In this document: positions 9,012-17,797 of the stretch, in pieces
Numbering within the stretch: position 1 is the stretch's first letter
How the letters are laid out: the number at the start of each line of letters is the position of its first letter
NCBI RefSeq assembly: GCF_003660165.1
Contig: NZ_CP032829.1
Coordinates: forward strand, 1,054,001 to 1,118,000
From: Sphingomonas paeninsulae
Lineage (GTDB): Bacteria; Pseudomonadota; Alphaproteobacteria; Sphingomonadales; Sphingomonadaceae
DNA: 64,000 bases
Direction of reading: 5' to 3'
The notes under the pieces: model-generated
Seen by the model: the letters and a program-made list of their open reading frames with translations, nothing else
Told to the model about the DNA's origin: nothing
Database searches by the model: none
Position numbers and translations under genes: made by a program

Positions 9012-9040
9012 CACCCCATCCCATAGTGTGGGACGGGGTG
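9012..9040 (-). terminator. Intrinsic terminator downstream of the adenosine kinase gene
   Basis: On the minus strand a 12-bp stem (CACCCCGTCCCA pairing with its complement, one G-U wobble, 5-nt loop) begins about 10 nt after the kinase stop at 9050 and is followed by TAGTTTGCT. The wobble pairs only on the minus strand, which supports termination in that direction. Confidence 0.65.
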
Positions 9041-9049
9041 CGCGCGGGA

Positions 9050-10042
9050 TTAGCCCAGTCGTTTTGCGACGAGAGCTTTCAGATCGCCCTCTGGACGCGG
9101 ACCGTAATGCGAGATGACTTCGGCTGCGCAGACTGCACCCATAATCAAACTGTCCTCGAGCGAACGGCCTTGTGCCTGTCCGCTGAGGAAGCCTGACGCG
9201 AAGAGATCGCCTGCGCCGGTGGTGTCTACGACCTGAGCAATGGGTTCGGCGGCGATGCGGGCGTGCTGGCCGCCGCAATGCGCTTCGGCTCCGTTGGCAC
9301 CGTGGGTGACGATGAGGGTGGGAACCTTTGCCGACAGGGCGGTGACGGCGCTGGCGACATCGGCCGTGCCCATCAACGCGTGAACTTCGCCATCATTGGC
9401 AAACAGGATGTCGATATCCCCTGCGTCGATCATCTTGCGGAAATCGGCACCGTGGCGGTCGATCACAAAGGCGTCGGACAGAGTGAAGGCGACTTTGCGG
9501 CCGTTGGCCTTTGCCGTGTCGATCGCGGCGCGCATGGCGGCGCGGGGCTCTTCAGGGTCCCAGAGATAGCCTTCGAGATACAGGATTGCCGAGTCTGCGA
9601 TCAGATCATGGTCGATGGCGGCGGCAGGCAGGAATTGCGATGCACCGAGGAAGGTGTTCATCGTGCGCTGGCCGTCGGCGGTAACGAGGATGAGGCAGCG
9701 GGCCGTGGGTGGCTGTTGCCCGCGCTTTGCAGTGTCGAAACGGACACCAAGCGCGCGGATGTCATGGGCGAACACTTCACCAAGCTGGTCGTCGGCGACT
9801 TGTCCGATGAACGCACATTTCTGACCGAGCGCGGCGAGCCCGGCGATGGTGTTGCCAGCCGATCCGCCGGAAACTTCGCGGCCCGGAGCCATGCGGCTGT
9901 AGAGTTCGGTGGCGCGATCGGCGTCGATCAGCTGCATCGATCCGCGCGTCAGGTTTTCGGACGCGATGAAAGCCTCATCCGCGCTTGCGATCACATCGAC
10001 GATCGCATTGCCGATCGCCACAACATCGTATTTCGCCGTCAT
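9050..10042 (-). CDS. Adenosine kinase (PfkB/ribokinase family)
   Basis: The 330-residue PfkB-family sugar kinase has the N-terminal substrate block GGSAGNTIAGLAALG and the C-terminal anion-hole/catalytic motif DTTGAGDLFASGFLSG (the Asp of GAGD is the general base). Sequence features such as GNAIVDV at the start and the DQLGEVF region match the bacterial adenosine kinase subgroup, which phosphorylates adenosine to AMP in purine salvage. Monocistronic, divergent from a lipoprotein gene across 130 bp. Another nucleoside or sugar substrate is possible but less likely. Confidence 0.83.
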   Translation of the reverse strand: MTAKYDVVAIGNAIVDVIASADEAFIASENLTRGSMQLIDADRATELYSRMAPGREVSGGSAGNTIAGLAALGQKCAFIGQVADDQLGEVFAHDIRALGVRFDTAKRGQQPPTARCLILVTADGQRTMNTFLGASQFLPAAAIDHDLIADSAILYLEGYLWDPEEPRAAMRAAIDTAKANGRKVAFTLSDAFVIDRHGADFRKMIDAGDIDILFANDGEVHALMGTADVASAVTALSAKVPTLIVTHGANGAEAHCGGQHARIAAEPIAQVVDTTGAGDLFASGFLSGQAQGRSLEDSLIMGAVCAAEVISHYGPRPEGDLKALVAKRLG

Positions 10043-10172
10043 AAATGCCTTTGGTATGCGAGCTTGGGTTTTGCACCGTTCGCCCTGAGCCTGTTCAACC
10101 CCTGCCTTTACTTGGCTGGTTCAAAAGGGGAAGGGCAACTCGTTCGACACGGCCAGTTCGACGGAGCCAGTA

Positions 10173-10544
10173 ATGCGTTATTTCCCGGTTTTTCTTTTTC
10201 CACCGCTGATCCTTGCCGGTTGCGTCTCTACACCGACGGCGCGGCCCGTGGTCATCCCGACACGCAGCGCGCCGATGCGGGCGACCGGGCTGGAGCGCGT
10301 GCTGGGCGAAAATGCGCGGGGGCTGGTCGCATTGTTCGGGCCTGCCGATCAGGACGTGCACGAGGAAGGATCGCAACGGTTGCAATTTCGCGGGCCGATC
10401 TGCGTGCTGGATGCGTATCTTTATCCCGAAAGCAGGGGGCGCGATCCCGTCGTGACCTATATCGATGCGCGGCAGCCCGATGGACGCGATATCGACCGGG
10501 CTAGCTGTGTTGCGGCCCTGACGCGGCGGCGAGAGGCGCGGTAA
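10173..10544 (+). CDS. Small outer-membrane/periplasmic lipoprotein of unknown function
   Basis: The 123-residue protein has a lipoprotein signal: MRYFPVFLFPPLILAGCVS, with lipobox LAGC and Cys17 as the expected lipidation site. The mature part contains a conserved-looking LGENARGLVALFGPADQDVHEEGSQRLQF segment and two further cysteines (ICVLDAYLYP and ASCVAAL). I do not recognise a named family. Its last 44 bp overlap the 3' end of queG on the opposite strand, so the C terminus is constrained by both genes. Monocistronic. Confidence 0.7.
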   Translation: MRYFPVFLFPPLILAGCVSTPTARPVVIPTRSAPMRATGLERVLGENARGLVALFGPADQDVHEEGSQRLQFRGPICVLDAYLYPESRGRDPVVTYIDARQPDGRDIDRASCVAALTRRREAR

Positions 10545-11577
10545 GGACACTCAGCGCCCAGTGTGCGGCTTCGGCGACGGTTTCGGATTCGTCGTTCAGC
10601 AGAAGTTTGAGCGGTTCGATCAGCGCCGTCGAGCCACTGTTTCCCGCAGCCACGGCCGCATTTCGGACCATCCGTTCGCGACCGATGCGTTTGATCGGGC
10701 TGCCGGAAAACACCTGTCGAAACCCGGCATCGTCCAGTCCCAGCAGATCGGACAATTCGGGCGCAGCGAGTTCGGGACGACCCAGAAACGCGCGGTTGGC
10801 GTGGGCGGCGTCGGCAAACTTGTTCCAGGGACAGACGGCAAGACAGTCGTCGCACCCGTAGATCCGATTGCCGATGGCCGCGCGAAATTCGTGCGGGATC
10901 GGCCCCTTATGCTCGATCGTCAGATAGGAAATGCAGCGCCGCGCATCGAGACGATAGGGCGCGGGAAAAGCGTTGGTCGGACAGGCGCGCTGACATGCGT
11001 CGCAATTGCCGCAGGTGTCGGCGTGGGGGCTGTCCGCCTCAAGATCGAGTGTCGTCATGATACAGCCGAGGAACAGCCAGCTACCGTGTTCGCGACTGAC
11101 CAGATTGGTGTGTTTGCCCTGCCAGCCGATACCCGCCGACTGACCAAGCGGTTTTTCCATGACGGGCGCAGTATCCACAAAAACCTTGAGCTGGCCGCCG
11201 CCGTTTTCTACGAGCCAGCGGGCAAGCGCCTTCAGGTTGCGCTTTACGACATCGTGGTAGTCCGCGCCCTGTGCGTAGACCGAGATGCGCCCGATGCCGC
11301 CCTCTCCGGCCAGCCGCATGGGATCTTCGGCTGGGGCGTAGCTCATCCCGAGCGCGATCACGCTGAGTGCTTCGGGCCAAAGCGATTGCGGTGCGGCGCG
11401 TTGGTGGGCGCGTTCTTCCATCCAGCCCATCGTGCCGTGTTGCCCAGCCTCGATCCACGCGCCCAATGCTTCGCGCCCGTCGATGGCATCGGCACGCGTG
11501 ACACCGCACGCCGCGAAGCCTAGGCGCGCGGCTTCGTCCTTTAAAGCTTTCGTCAGTCCTGTCTTGCTACGCGGCAT
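10501..11577 (-). CDS. queG: Epoxyqueuosine reductase
   Basis: The 358-residue cobalamin and Fe-S enzyme reduces epoxyqueuosine to queuosine in the tRNA wobble position. Two ferredoxin-like clusters are visible: CGNCDACQRACPTNAF and YGCDDCLAVCPWNKF. The N-terminal LGFAACGVTRADA and the C-terminal HEAT-like PLKLLLNDESETVAEAAHWAL segment match QueG. The 3' end overlaps the lipoprotein gene on the other strand by 44 bp. Upstream it is divergent from the NatA-like ABC gene, with 50 bp between starts. Confidence 0.95.
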   Translation of the reverse strand: MPRSKTGLTKALKDEAARLGFAACGVTRADAIDGREALGAWIEAGQHGTMGWMEERAHQRAAPQSLWPEALSVIALGMSYAPAEDPMRLAGEGGIGRISVYAQGADYHDVVKRNLKALARWLVENGGGQLKVFVDTAPVMEKPLGQSAGIGWQGKHTNLVSREHGSWLFLGCIMTTLDLEADSPHADTCGNCDACQRACPTNAFPAPYRLDARRCISYLTIEHKGPIPHEFRAAIGNRIYGCDDCLAVCPWNKFADAAHANRAFLGRPELAAPELSDLLGLDDAGFRQVFSGSPIKRIGRERMVRNAAVAAGNSGSTALIEPLKLLLNDESETVAEAAHWALSVLTAPLAAASGPQHS

Positions 11578-11627
11578 AGCGTGTCGCTATCACGGCACAG
11601 GTCGCCTTTCGCCAAGGAAATTACCGG

Positions 11628-12572
11628 GTGAGTATCGAATTGGCGGTTTCCGCCCAGGGATTGGTCAAGAATTTCGGCGATATGCGTGCGGTCGATGGCA
11701 TCGACCTCGCCGTCCCGCCGGGAGCGATTTATGGCGTGCTCGGTCCAAATGGGGCGGGCAAGACGACGACGTTGCGGATGCTGCTGGGCATAATCGATCC
11801 CGATGCTGGAACACGCTCTCTGTTGGGATACGACCGCCCGCTGGAGGCCGCGCCGCTGGTCGGGTATCTGCCGGAGGAGCGCGGACTGTATCCAGCGATG
11901 CAGGCGCGGGAGGCGATTGCGTTCATGGGCGCGCTACGTGGGTTGCCGCTGGCCGAGGGACGGCGGCGGGCCGATGCGTTGCTGGAAGAATATGAGCTGG
12001 GCCATGCCGCGAAAAAGACGATCCGAACGCTGTCGAAGGGCATGGCGCAGACGGTGCAACTGCTCGGCACGCTAATCCACAAACCAAGACTGATCGTGCT
12101 GGATGAGCCGTTCTCGGGACTTGATGCGCTCAATCAAGGGCGATTGGAAACGATGATCCGTGCGCAAGCCACAGAGGGCGCGACGGTGCTGTTTTCGACG
12201 CATGTTATCGCCCACGCCGAACGGCTGTGCGAGCGGATTGCGATTATCGCGGGGGGCAAGGTCCGGTTCGAGGGGCGCGTCGATGAAGCGCGCGACCGGC
12301 TGCGTCCACAAGTGCGGCTGCGGACGCGTGCGACAAGTGGGCCGTGGCGGAGTGCAATCCCGGCGGATGCAGTTCAGAACGGCGCGGACTGGAATTTCGA
12401 ATTGCCCGATGACGGTATCGAACCGCTGTTGAACGCGCTGATCCAGGGTCAGGCGGGCATCGAAAGCCTGTCAATCGAGCGCCCCGGCCTCCACGATGCC
12501 TTTGTCGCGATAGCGGGTGCGAAGGCGGCGGCGGATATGGCGGCACCGACTGTTGCGGAGAAAGTGGCATGA
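11628..12572 (+). CDS. ABC transporter ATP-binding protein (NatA-like)
   Basis: The 314-residue ATPase has Walker A GPNGAGKTTTLRMLLG, signature motif LSKGMAQ, Walker B LIVLDEPFSGLDA and the H-loop LFSTHV, plus a C-terminal extension of the NatA/CcmA/DrrA drug-exporter subfamily. GTG start preceded by AAGGAA nine bases upstream. The stop overlaps the start of the membrane subunit by 4 bp (ATGA), so the two are made together. Cytoplasmic face of the inner membrane. Exported substrate unknown (sodium or a drug in characterised relatives). Confidence 0.9.
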   Translation: MSIELAVSAQGLVKNFGDMRAVDGIDLAVPPGAIYGVLGPNGAGKTTTLRMLLGIIDPDAGTRSLLGYDRPLEAAPLVGYLPEERGLYPAMQAREAIAFMGALRGLPLAEGRRRADALLEEYELGHAAKKTIRTLSKGMAQTVQLLGTLIHKPRLIVLDEPFSGLDALNQGRLETMIRAQATEGATVLFSTHVIAHAERLCERIAIIAGGKVRFEGRVDEARDRLRPQVRLRTRATSGPWRSAIPADAVQNGADWNFELPDDGIEPLLNALIQGQAGIESLSIERPGLHDAFVAIAGAKAAADMAAPTVAEKVA

Positions 12573-13819
12573 ACCGGACGCGCTTTCCAATTCTGGCTTC
12601 GATATGGGTGATCGCGCGGCGCGATTTCACCGCCACGGTGTTTTCGCGAACGTTCCTATTGTTTCTGCTGGGGCCGTTGATGGCGTTGGGTTTCGGCGGC
12701 TTGTTCGGCGTGGTGGGTGGTCGTGCAGACGATGCGGCGCTGCGTTCGTCGGTCGCGGTTATCGGAACGGCGCGCGACCTTGGTCCCATTCGTCAGGCCT
12801 ATGATCGACTGAACCCGATAATGAACGGCGCGCTGCCCGACTTGCGCCTGATCGAACCAAAGGGCGATCCAATCGCACAGGCGCGCGGCTTGTTGTCGAT
12901 GCAAAAGAATGGCGCGACGATCGTGATGACGGGTTGGCCGAAAGCGCCTCGGTTGATCGGCCCCAGTCGCCAGATCGACAGTTTGCAGGACGATGTGCGC
13001 CTGATCCTCGACGAAGTGGCAACCGAAAATGCGTTGAAGCTGGCACGGGTGACACGTTCAGAAATCAAGCTGGAGCGGACGGTGATCGACCCGGCGGGCG
13101 GCGGAACGTCGGCGGCGCGGCATATCGTCGCACGCGGGGCGCAATCGCTGCTGTTCATGCTGACGTTGCTGCTGGCCGGGATGTTGTTGTCCAACATGGT
13201 CGAGGAAAAATCGAGCAAGGTGATCGAGGTACTCGCCGCCGCGGTACCGATCGACGCGATTTTCTATGGCAAGCTGATCGCGATGCTCGGCGTATCGCTG
13301 ACTGGCATCATCGTGTGGGGATCGGTCATCGGATTGACCGTGGTTAGCTTCATTCCGGCGGGCATTCCGCTGCCCCTGCCCGCGATGGGCTGGCCGTTGT
13401 TCATCGCGCTTGGCGCGGCTTATTATATCATGAACTATATGTTGCTTGGCGGCGCGTTCATCGGGATCGGAGCGCAGGCGAATAGCGCGCGTGAAGTCCA
13501 GACGCTGTCGATGCCGATCACCATGTCGCAACTTGCAGTGTTCGCGCTGGCGTCTGCGACGGTCAACGATTCCAGCGGGCCGCTGGCGACGTTTGCGGCA
13601 ATATTTCCCTTGTCGTCGCCGCTGGCGATGCTGGGACGGGCGGCGCAGGATGCGACGATCTGGCCGCATCTGGTCGCGCTCGTCTGGCAGGGATTGTGGG
13701 TGGCGATCATCGTGCGCTTTGCCGCCAAACGTTTCCGTAGCGGTGTATTAAAGTCGGGCGGACCGAAACGGAGATGGTTCAAGCGATCCAGGAAGGTTGC
13801 AGAGTCGGGCGGCCTTTAG
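12569..13819 (+). CDS. ABC-2 type exporter permease (NatB-like)
   Basis: The 416-residue membrane subunit has one N-terminal helix (TFLLFLLGPLMALGFGGLFG), a large periplasmic domain of about 150 residues, then five to six C-terminal helices. The conserved MVEEKSSKVIEVLAAAVP segment is typical of NatB/YhaP-type ABC-2 permeases. It is translationally coupled to the ATPase gene, forming a two-gene exporter operon. The C terminus is strongly basic. Substrate not deducible. Confidence 0.88.
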   Translation: MNRTRFPILASIWVIARRDFTATVFSRTFLLFLLGPLMALGFGGLFGVVGGRADDAALRSSVAVIGTARDLGPIRQAYDRLNPIMNGALPDLRLIEPKGDPIAQARGLLSMQKNGATIVMTGWPKAPRLIGPSRQIDSLQDDVRLILDEVATENALKLARVTRSEIKLERTVIDPAGGGTSAARHIVARGAQSLLFMLTLLLAGMLLSNMVEEKSSKVIEVLAAAVPIDAIFYGKLIAMLGVSLTGIIVWGSVIGLTVVSFIPAGIPLPLPAMGWPLFIALGAAYYIMNYMLLGGAFIGIGAQANSAREVQTLSMPITMSQLAVFALASATVNDSSGPLATFAAIFPLSSPLAMLGRAAQDATIWPHLVALVWQGLWVAIIVRFAAKRFRSGVLKSGGPKRRWFKRSRKVAESGGL

Positions 13820-13872
13820 CGCCGTTGACATTCATGTTAATAGGCGCATCCTGATCGCTCAGGAGAGAGATT

Positions 13873-15150
13873 ATGGCGACCATAGCAGCAGGAGTTGGAC
13901 AGTCGGCTGAGCCCAGGGCATTCGACCCGACGGCCATCGACCCACTCGACGTCACGCGCGCCGAGCTGTTTCGCGATCACAGTTGGCCCGAACCCTTTCG
14001 TCGCCTCCGCGCCGAGGCACCGGTCTATTACTGCGAGAACTCGAAGTTCGGCCCCTATTGGTCAGTTTCCACTTACAAGCCGATCGTCCATATCGAGGCT
14101 CTGCCAAAGATATTTTCCTCATCATGGGAATATGGCGGGATTACTGTGGCGGGCGACACCAATTCCGTTCTGGAAGCCGAAGTCCGTATGCCGATGTTCA
14201 TCGCGATGGACCCGCCAAAGCATCAGGCACAGCGGCGCACCGTCGCGCCCGCCTTCACCCCCAGCGAGATCGAGAGGATGCGGATCGAGACTCAGGCGCG
14301 AACCGGTGCAGTGCTGGATTCGCTGCCGATCGGTCAGGCGTTCGATTGGGTCGACAAGGTTTCGATCGAACTGACGACGGGTATGCTCGCCAAGCTGTTC
14401 GATTACCCCTGGGCAACGCGCCATGACCTGACGCGCTGGTCGGACGTGCTTGGCGATGTCGAGCTGTTCTCTACACTGGAAAAGCGCCAGTTCCGGCTCG
14501 GCAATGCTTTCGAAATGGGAACGGCGTTCAAGGCTTTATGGGATGCCAAGGCAAGTCAGCCGCCCGCGAACGACCTCATCTCAGTCATGCTGAATTCCGA
14601 CGCGATGGCGCACATGGACGAAGGCGAGTTCATGGGAAACCTGATCCTGCTGATCGTCGGCGGAAACGACACGACGCGTAATTCAATGACCGGGCTGGCT
14701 TACGGCCTCGACAAATTCCCGGCAGAGCGCGCCAAGCTGGAGAACGACCCGTCGCTGATCGTGAATACGGCAAGTGAGATCATCCGGTGGCAAACCCCGC
14801 TTTCCCATATGCGTCGCACGGCCATGGAAGACGCCGAAGTCGAGGGGCAGATGATCCGCAAGGGCGACAAACTGGCGTTGTGGTATGTGTCGGCAAATCG
14901 CGACGAGAGCGTGTTCGATGACGGCGATGCCATCCGCGTGGACCGTGAGAATGCGCGGCGGCATCTGTCGTTCGGCTATGGCATCCATCGCTGCGTCGGT
15001 GCGCGCGTTGCCGAATTACAGCTTATCGTGTTGATGGAGGAGATGGCGAAACGGCGGCTGCGGGTGAACGTGCTGGCAGAGCCGGAGCGGGTCGCGGCGT
15101 GCTTCGTTAACGAGTATAAATCAATGCAGGTCGAGCTTTCGCGTTATTGA
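13873..15150 (+). CDS. Cytochrome P450, CYP153-type (alkane/fatty-acid terminal hydroxylase)
   Basis: The 425-residue soluble bacterial P450 has the I-helix oxygen-activation motif GGNDTTRNS, the K-helix ExxR in SEIIRWQTPLSHMRR, and the heme-binding loop HLSFGYGIHRCVGARVAE with Cys374 as the proximal ligand. The IIRWQTPLSHMRRTA and WYVSANRDE blocks are those of CYP153, a family that hydroxylates alkanes and fatty acids at the terminal carbon using a ferredoxin and a reductase. A strong ribosome site (AGGAGAGA) precedes the ATG. No ferredoxin gene is adjacent; a ferredoxin-NADP reductase gene lies 29 kb away at 44335. The substrate remains an inference. Confidence 0.87.
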   Translation: MATIAAGVGQSAEPRAFDPTAIDPLDVTRAELFRDHSWPEPFRRLRAEAPVYYCENSKFGPYWSVSTYKPIVHIEALPKIFSSSWEYGGITVAGDTNSVLEAEVRMPMFIAMDPPKHQAQRRTVAPAFTPSEIERMRIETQARTGAVLDSLPIGQAFDWVDKVSIELTTGMLAKLFDYPWATRHDLTRWSDVLGDVELFSTLEKRQFRLGNAFEMGTAFKALWDAKASQPPANDLISVMLNSDAMAHMDEGEFMGNLILLIVGGNDTTRNSMTGLAYGLDKFPAERAKLENDPSLIVNTASEIIRWQTPLSHMRRTAMEDAEVEGQMIRKGDKLALWYVSANRDESVFDDGDAIRVDRENARRHLSFGYGIHRCVGARVAELQLIVLMEEMAKRRLRVNVLAEPERVAACFVNEYKSMQVELSRY

Positions 15151-15226
15151 TCCTCCTCCGCTGGTCACGCGGTGCAACTATCCCGCCTGCCCTGCGTATC
15201 TGATTGGACAGAAGGAGAGTTTTTAG

Positions 15227-15721
15227 ATGACGTTTAGCCGCCGCGCTTTCTTGAGCAGTTCGGGCGTTGCCCTTGCCGGTGCGACACTGGCAACGGGGGC
15301 TTGCGCGAAACCGACGCCGAAGGGCCGGTACGAAATCAACCTGACCGATGCCGAGTGGAAAAAGCGGCTGACGCCCCAGCAATATGCGACGCTGCGTCAG
15401 GACGCGACCGACATTCCGTTCAAGAGTCCGTTCCTGAACGAGCATCGCGCAGGAATTTTTTCCTGTGCGGGCTGCGACCTGCCCGCGTTTTCATCGCGCA
15501 CGAAGTTCGAGAGTGGAACCGGGTGGCCGAGCTTTTACGATTTCCTGCCGAACGCGATCAAAACCGAAACCGATACGACGCTCGGGTTTTCGCGGGTTGA
15601 GGTTCATTGCCGACGATGTGGCGGCCATTTGGGGCACGTCTTTGACGATGGACCCCAGCCCACCGGAAAACGTTATTGTATGAACGGCACCGCGTTAAAG
15701 TTTGCACCCAGCAAGGCTTGA
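15227..15721 (+). CDS. msrB: Peptide-methionine (R)-S-oxide reductase with Tat signal
   Basis: The 164-residue MsrB is preceded by a twin-arginine-type leader (FSRRAFLSSSGVALAGA, with Cys at residue 26, possibly also a lipobox-like GACA). The core has the two zinc-binding CxxC pairs (CAGC and CRRC), GTGWPSF, and the catalytic RYCMNGTAL with the active-site Cys. The enzyme repairs R-methionine sulfoxide; the leader places it in the periplasm, unlike the cytoplasmic MsrB. An AAGGAG ribosome site lies upstream. Monocistronic. Confidence 0.93.
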   Translation: MTFSRRAFLSSSGVALAGATLATGACAKPTPKGRYEINLTDAEWKKRLTPQQYATLRQDATDIPFKSPFLNEHRAGIFSCAGCDLPAFSSRTKFESGTGWPSFYDFLPNAIKTETDTTLGFSRVEVHCRRCGGHLGHVFDDGPQPTGKRYCMNGTALKFAPSKA

Positions 15722-15727
15722 AGTTCT

Positions 15728-15761
15728 CCCTCTCCGCCCCTCGCCCCCTAAGCGGAGAGGG
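15728..15761. terminator. Intergenic hairpin between convergent msrB and SDR genes
   Basis: CCCTCTCCGC at 15728-15737 pairs perfectly with GCGGAGAGGG at 15752-15761 around a 14-nt loop. It is the only structured element in the 55-bp gap between convergent stops, so it may serve both directions. No T-tract follows on either strand. Confidence 0.5.
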
Positions 15762-15776
15762 GGAAACCGCAGCTTA

Positions 15777-16565
15777 TCAGGCGTCAATGCTGTTGCCGAG
15801 TGAAGCGTTGACGATCCCTCCGTCAACGAAAATCGTGGAACCAACCACATAATCTCCCGCTTTGCTGGCGAGGTAGATTGCGGTCGCCGCCATATCTTCG
15901 GGGTTACCGATCCGGCCCGACGGAATCCGTTTTGCAACGTCTTCGCCGTGATCGCGAGCCGCCTTGTTCATGTCAGATGCAAACGCTCCGGGCGCGAGCG
16001 AGGTGACGTTGATATGGTCGGTGACAAGGCGCGCGGCGAGGCGTTTGGTCAGATAGATCAGCGCCGATTTCGACGCGTGGTAGCTATAGGTATCCCAGGG
16101 GTTCAGCCGCTCACCGTCGACCGAAGAAATATTAATGACCTTTGCCGGTTGATCGGAACGCGCAGACGCTTTCAGCAATTCGTGCAGAGCCTGCGTCAGA
16201 AAGAACGGTGATTTCAGGTTCAGGTCCATAACCTTATCCCACCCGCTTTCGGGAAAGGTTTCAAAGGGCGCTCCCCATGCGACCCCGGCATTGTTCACCA
16301 ATATGTCGAGGGATGTTTCGTGTTCAGCGAACTGAGCGGCAAGCGCCTGACAGCCAGTAACGGTAGAGACATCCTGCGGCAAAGCGATGCAGTTGGGACC
16401 GAGTTCTTCAGCCGTTGCAAAGCAGGCATCGGCCTTGCGCGATGAGATATAAACCTTTGCACCCTGAGCGATAAACCCTTCGGCGATCCATTTACCGATG
16501 TTGCGCGAGCCGCCCGTGACAAGAGCAACGCGGCCGTCGAGGCGAAAGAATTTGCTGGTGTCCAT
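15777..16565 (-). CDS. SDR-family oxidoreductase (RhlG-like)
   Basis: The 262-residue short-chain dehydrogenase has the NADP-binding TGGSRNIG, the NNAGVAWG motif, catalytic Ser in NISSVDG and the YxxxK pair in SYHASKSAL. The start is placed at the ATG of 16563-16565 (MDTSKFFRLDGR); the open frame extends 19 residues further but that part does not resemble the fold. The N terminus and the ISSRKADAC block resemble the RhlG branch of 3-oxoacyl reductases. It is the last gene of a minus-strand operon after two acyl-CoA dehydrogenases, which suggests oxidation of a hydroxyacyl-CoA or alcohol intermediate. Confidence 0.85.
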   Translation of the reverse strand: MDTSKFFRLDGRVALVTGGSRNIGKWIAEGFIAQGAKVYISSRKADACFATAEELGPNCIALPQDVSTVTGCQALAAQFAEHETSLDILVNNAGVAWGAPFETFPESGWDKVMDLNLKSPFFLTQALHELLKASARSDQPAKVINISSVDGERLNPWDTYSYHASKSALIYLTKRLAARLVTDHINVTSLAPGAFASDMNKAARDHGEDVAKRIPSGRIGNPEDMAATAIYLASKAGDYVVGSTIFVDGGIVNASLGNSIDA

Positions 16566-16659
16566 TGTGCGTCCTTTAGCAGTCGGTTTTGAAGGAGCGG
16601 CGCACCGCATCGATCGGGGCATCGAAAAGTTCAGAGTCGAGGTGCACGGGCGTGATTTT

Positions 16660-17793
16660 TTAATATCCGTTCAGGCGCGCGACCCGATCGGCATGAAAGC
16701 GCGCGTCGCCGAAGAATTCCTCCAGCGCCCGGTCGCGTTTCATATAAAGTCCGATGTCATATTCATCGGTCATGCCGATGCCGCCATGCATCTGGACGCC
16801 CTCCTGAACCGCGAGCGCGCAGGCGCGGCCAGTCTTTGCCTTTGCCACCGCAACGGCGATTTCGGCGCGGGGGTATTCGGCATCCAGCAGTTGGGCCGCC
16901 TTGAGGACGGTGGCGCGAGCAACCTGCATTTCACCGTACAAATGTGCAGCCCGGTGTTGCAGCGCCTGAAATTCACCGATGAGGCGTCCGAACTGCTTAC
17001 GGGTCTTGAGGTAATCAACCGTCGCGTCGAGTGCCGCACCACCGACGCCGAGCATTTCGGCAGCCGCGCCGACACGACCGGCATCCAGCAATTTGGTCAG
17101 CGGCCCCCAGCCGCCATCGACGTCACCGAGCACTGCGTCGGCATCGACCTGCACACCGTCCAAGCGGACATGCGACGCCAGCGAGGAGTCGGCGAGCAGC
17201 ACCGGGTTGGCGGATAGGCCGGCAGCATCCTTCGGCACCGCAAACAAGGTGATGCCATCGGGTTCGCCAACAGCCCCTGCAGTGCGCGCAGCGACGATCA
17301 GCATGTCGGCAACATGGCCGTTGATGACGAAGTTCTTTGTACCGGTCAGTTTGAAACCATTGCCGGACCGCTCGGCTGTCAGGGCGATGCGGTCGGGGCG
17401 GTGCTTGGCGCTTTCCTCGATTGCCAGCGCGACGATCGCGTTGCCGCTGGCGATCTTTGGGAGCCATTCTGCGCCAAGCGTTGCAGAAGTCTTGAGCGCT
17501 TCGACGGCGGTGACGGCGGTTGTAAGGAACGGCGACGGGGTGAGGTTCCGGCCAATTTCCTCAAGCACGATGCTCGCTTCCACATGACCAAGGCCAAGCC
17601 CCCCTTGCGTTTCGGGGACGAGAATGCCCGTAAAGCCCATCTCTGCAAATTGCTTCCACAGGTCGCGGCTGAAGCCGGTCCTGTCGTGCGTATCGCGAAG
17701 CTGGCGGAGGTGCTTGACGGGCGCAGCGTCGGCAATAAACGAGCGTGCGGTGTCGCGAAGCATCGTCTGATCGTCGGTATGATACAGTGGCAT
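16660..17793 (-). CDS. Acyl-CoA dehydrogenase (first of a pair)
   Basis: The 377-residue FAD-dependent acyl-CoA dehydrogenase has the N-terminal helical domain (RSFIADAAPVKHLRQ), GGLGLGHVEASIVLEEIGR, the substrate/FAD middle domain, and the C-terminal HGGIGMTDEYDIGLYMKR block. The start MPLYHTDDQTMLRDTA at 17791-17793 is preferred to an ATG 13 codons upstream, which would lie inside the preceding gene. It follows the second dehydrogenase gene by only 4 bp, so the two probably form a heteromeric enzyme, as described for paired FadE subunits in steroid catabolism of actinobacteria. The substrate is unknown. Confidence 0.9.
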   Translation of the reverse strand: MPLYHTDDQTMLRDTARSFIADAAPVKHLRQLRDTHDRTGFSRDLWKQFAEMGFTGILVPETQGGLGLGHVEASIVLEEIGRNLTPSPFLTTAVTAVEALKTSATLGAEWLPKIASGNAIVALAIEESAKHRPDRIALTAERSGNGFKLTGTKNFVINGHVADMLIVAARTAGAVGEPDGITLFAVPKDAAGLSANPVLLADSSLASHVRLDGVQVDADAVLGDVDGGWGPLTKLLDAGRVGAAAEMLGVGGAALDATVDYLKTRKQFGRLIGEFQALQHRAAHLYGEMQVARATVLKAAQLLDAEYPRAEIAVAVAKAKTGRACALAVQEGVQMHGGIGMTDEYDIGLYMKRDRALEEFFGDARFHADRVARLNGY

Positions 17794-17797
17794 GGGC

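Noticed and set aside
10080-10172. A dispersed repeat resembling sphingomonad intergenic palindromes near TTCGCCCTGAGCCTGTTCA
   Set aside because: Only one degenerate copy was found in the window and no full inverted repeat, so it is not supported as a repeat.
13825-13853. A sigma70-like promoter before the CYP153 gene (TTGACA at 13825)
   Set aside because: The -35 hexamer is perfect but no -10 resembling TATAAT occurs at 16-18 bp; left out as unsupported.
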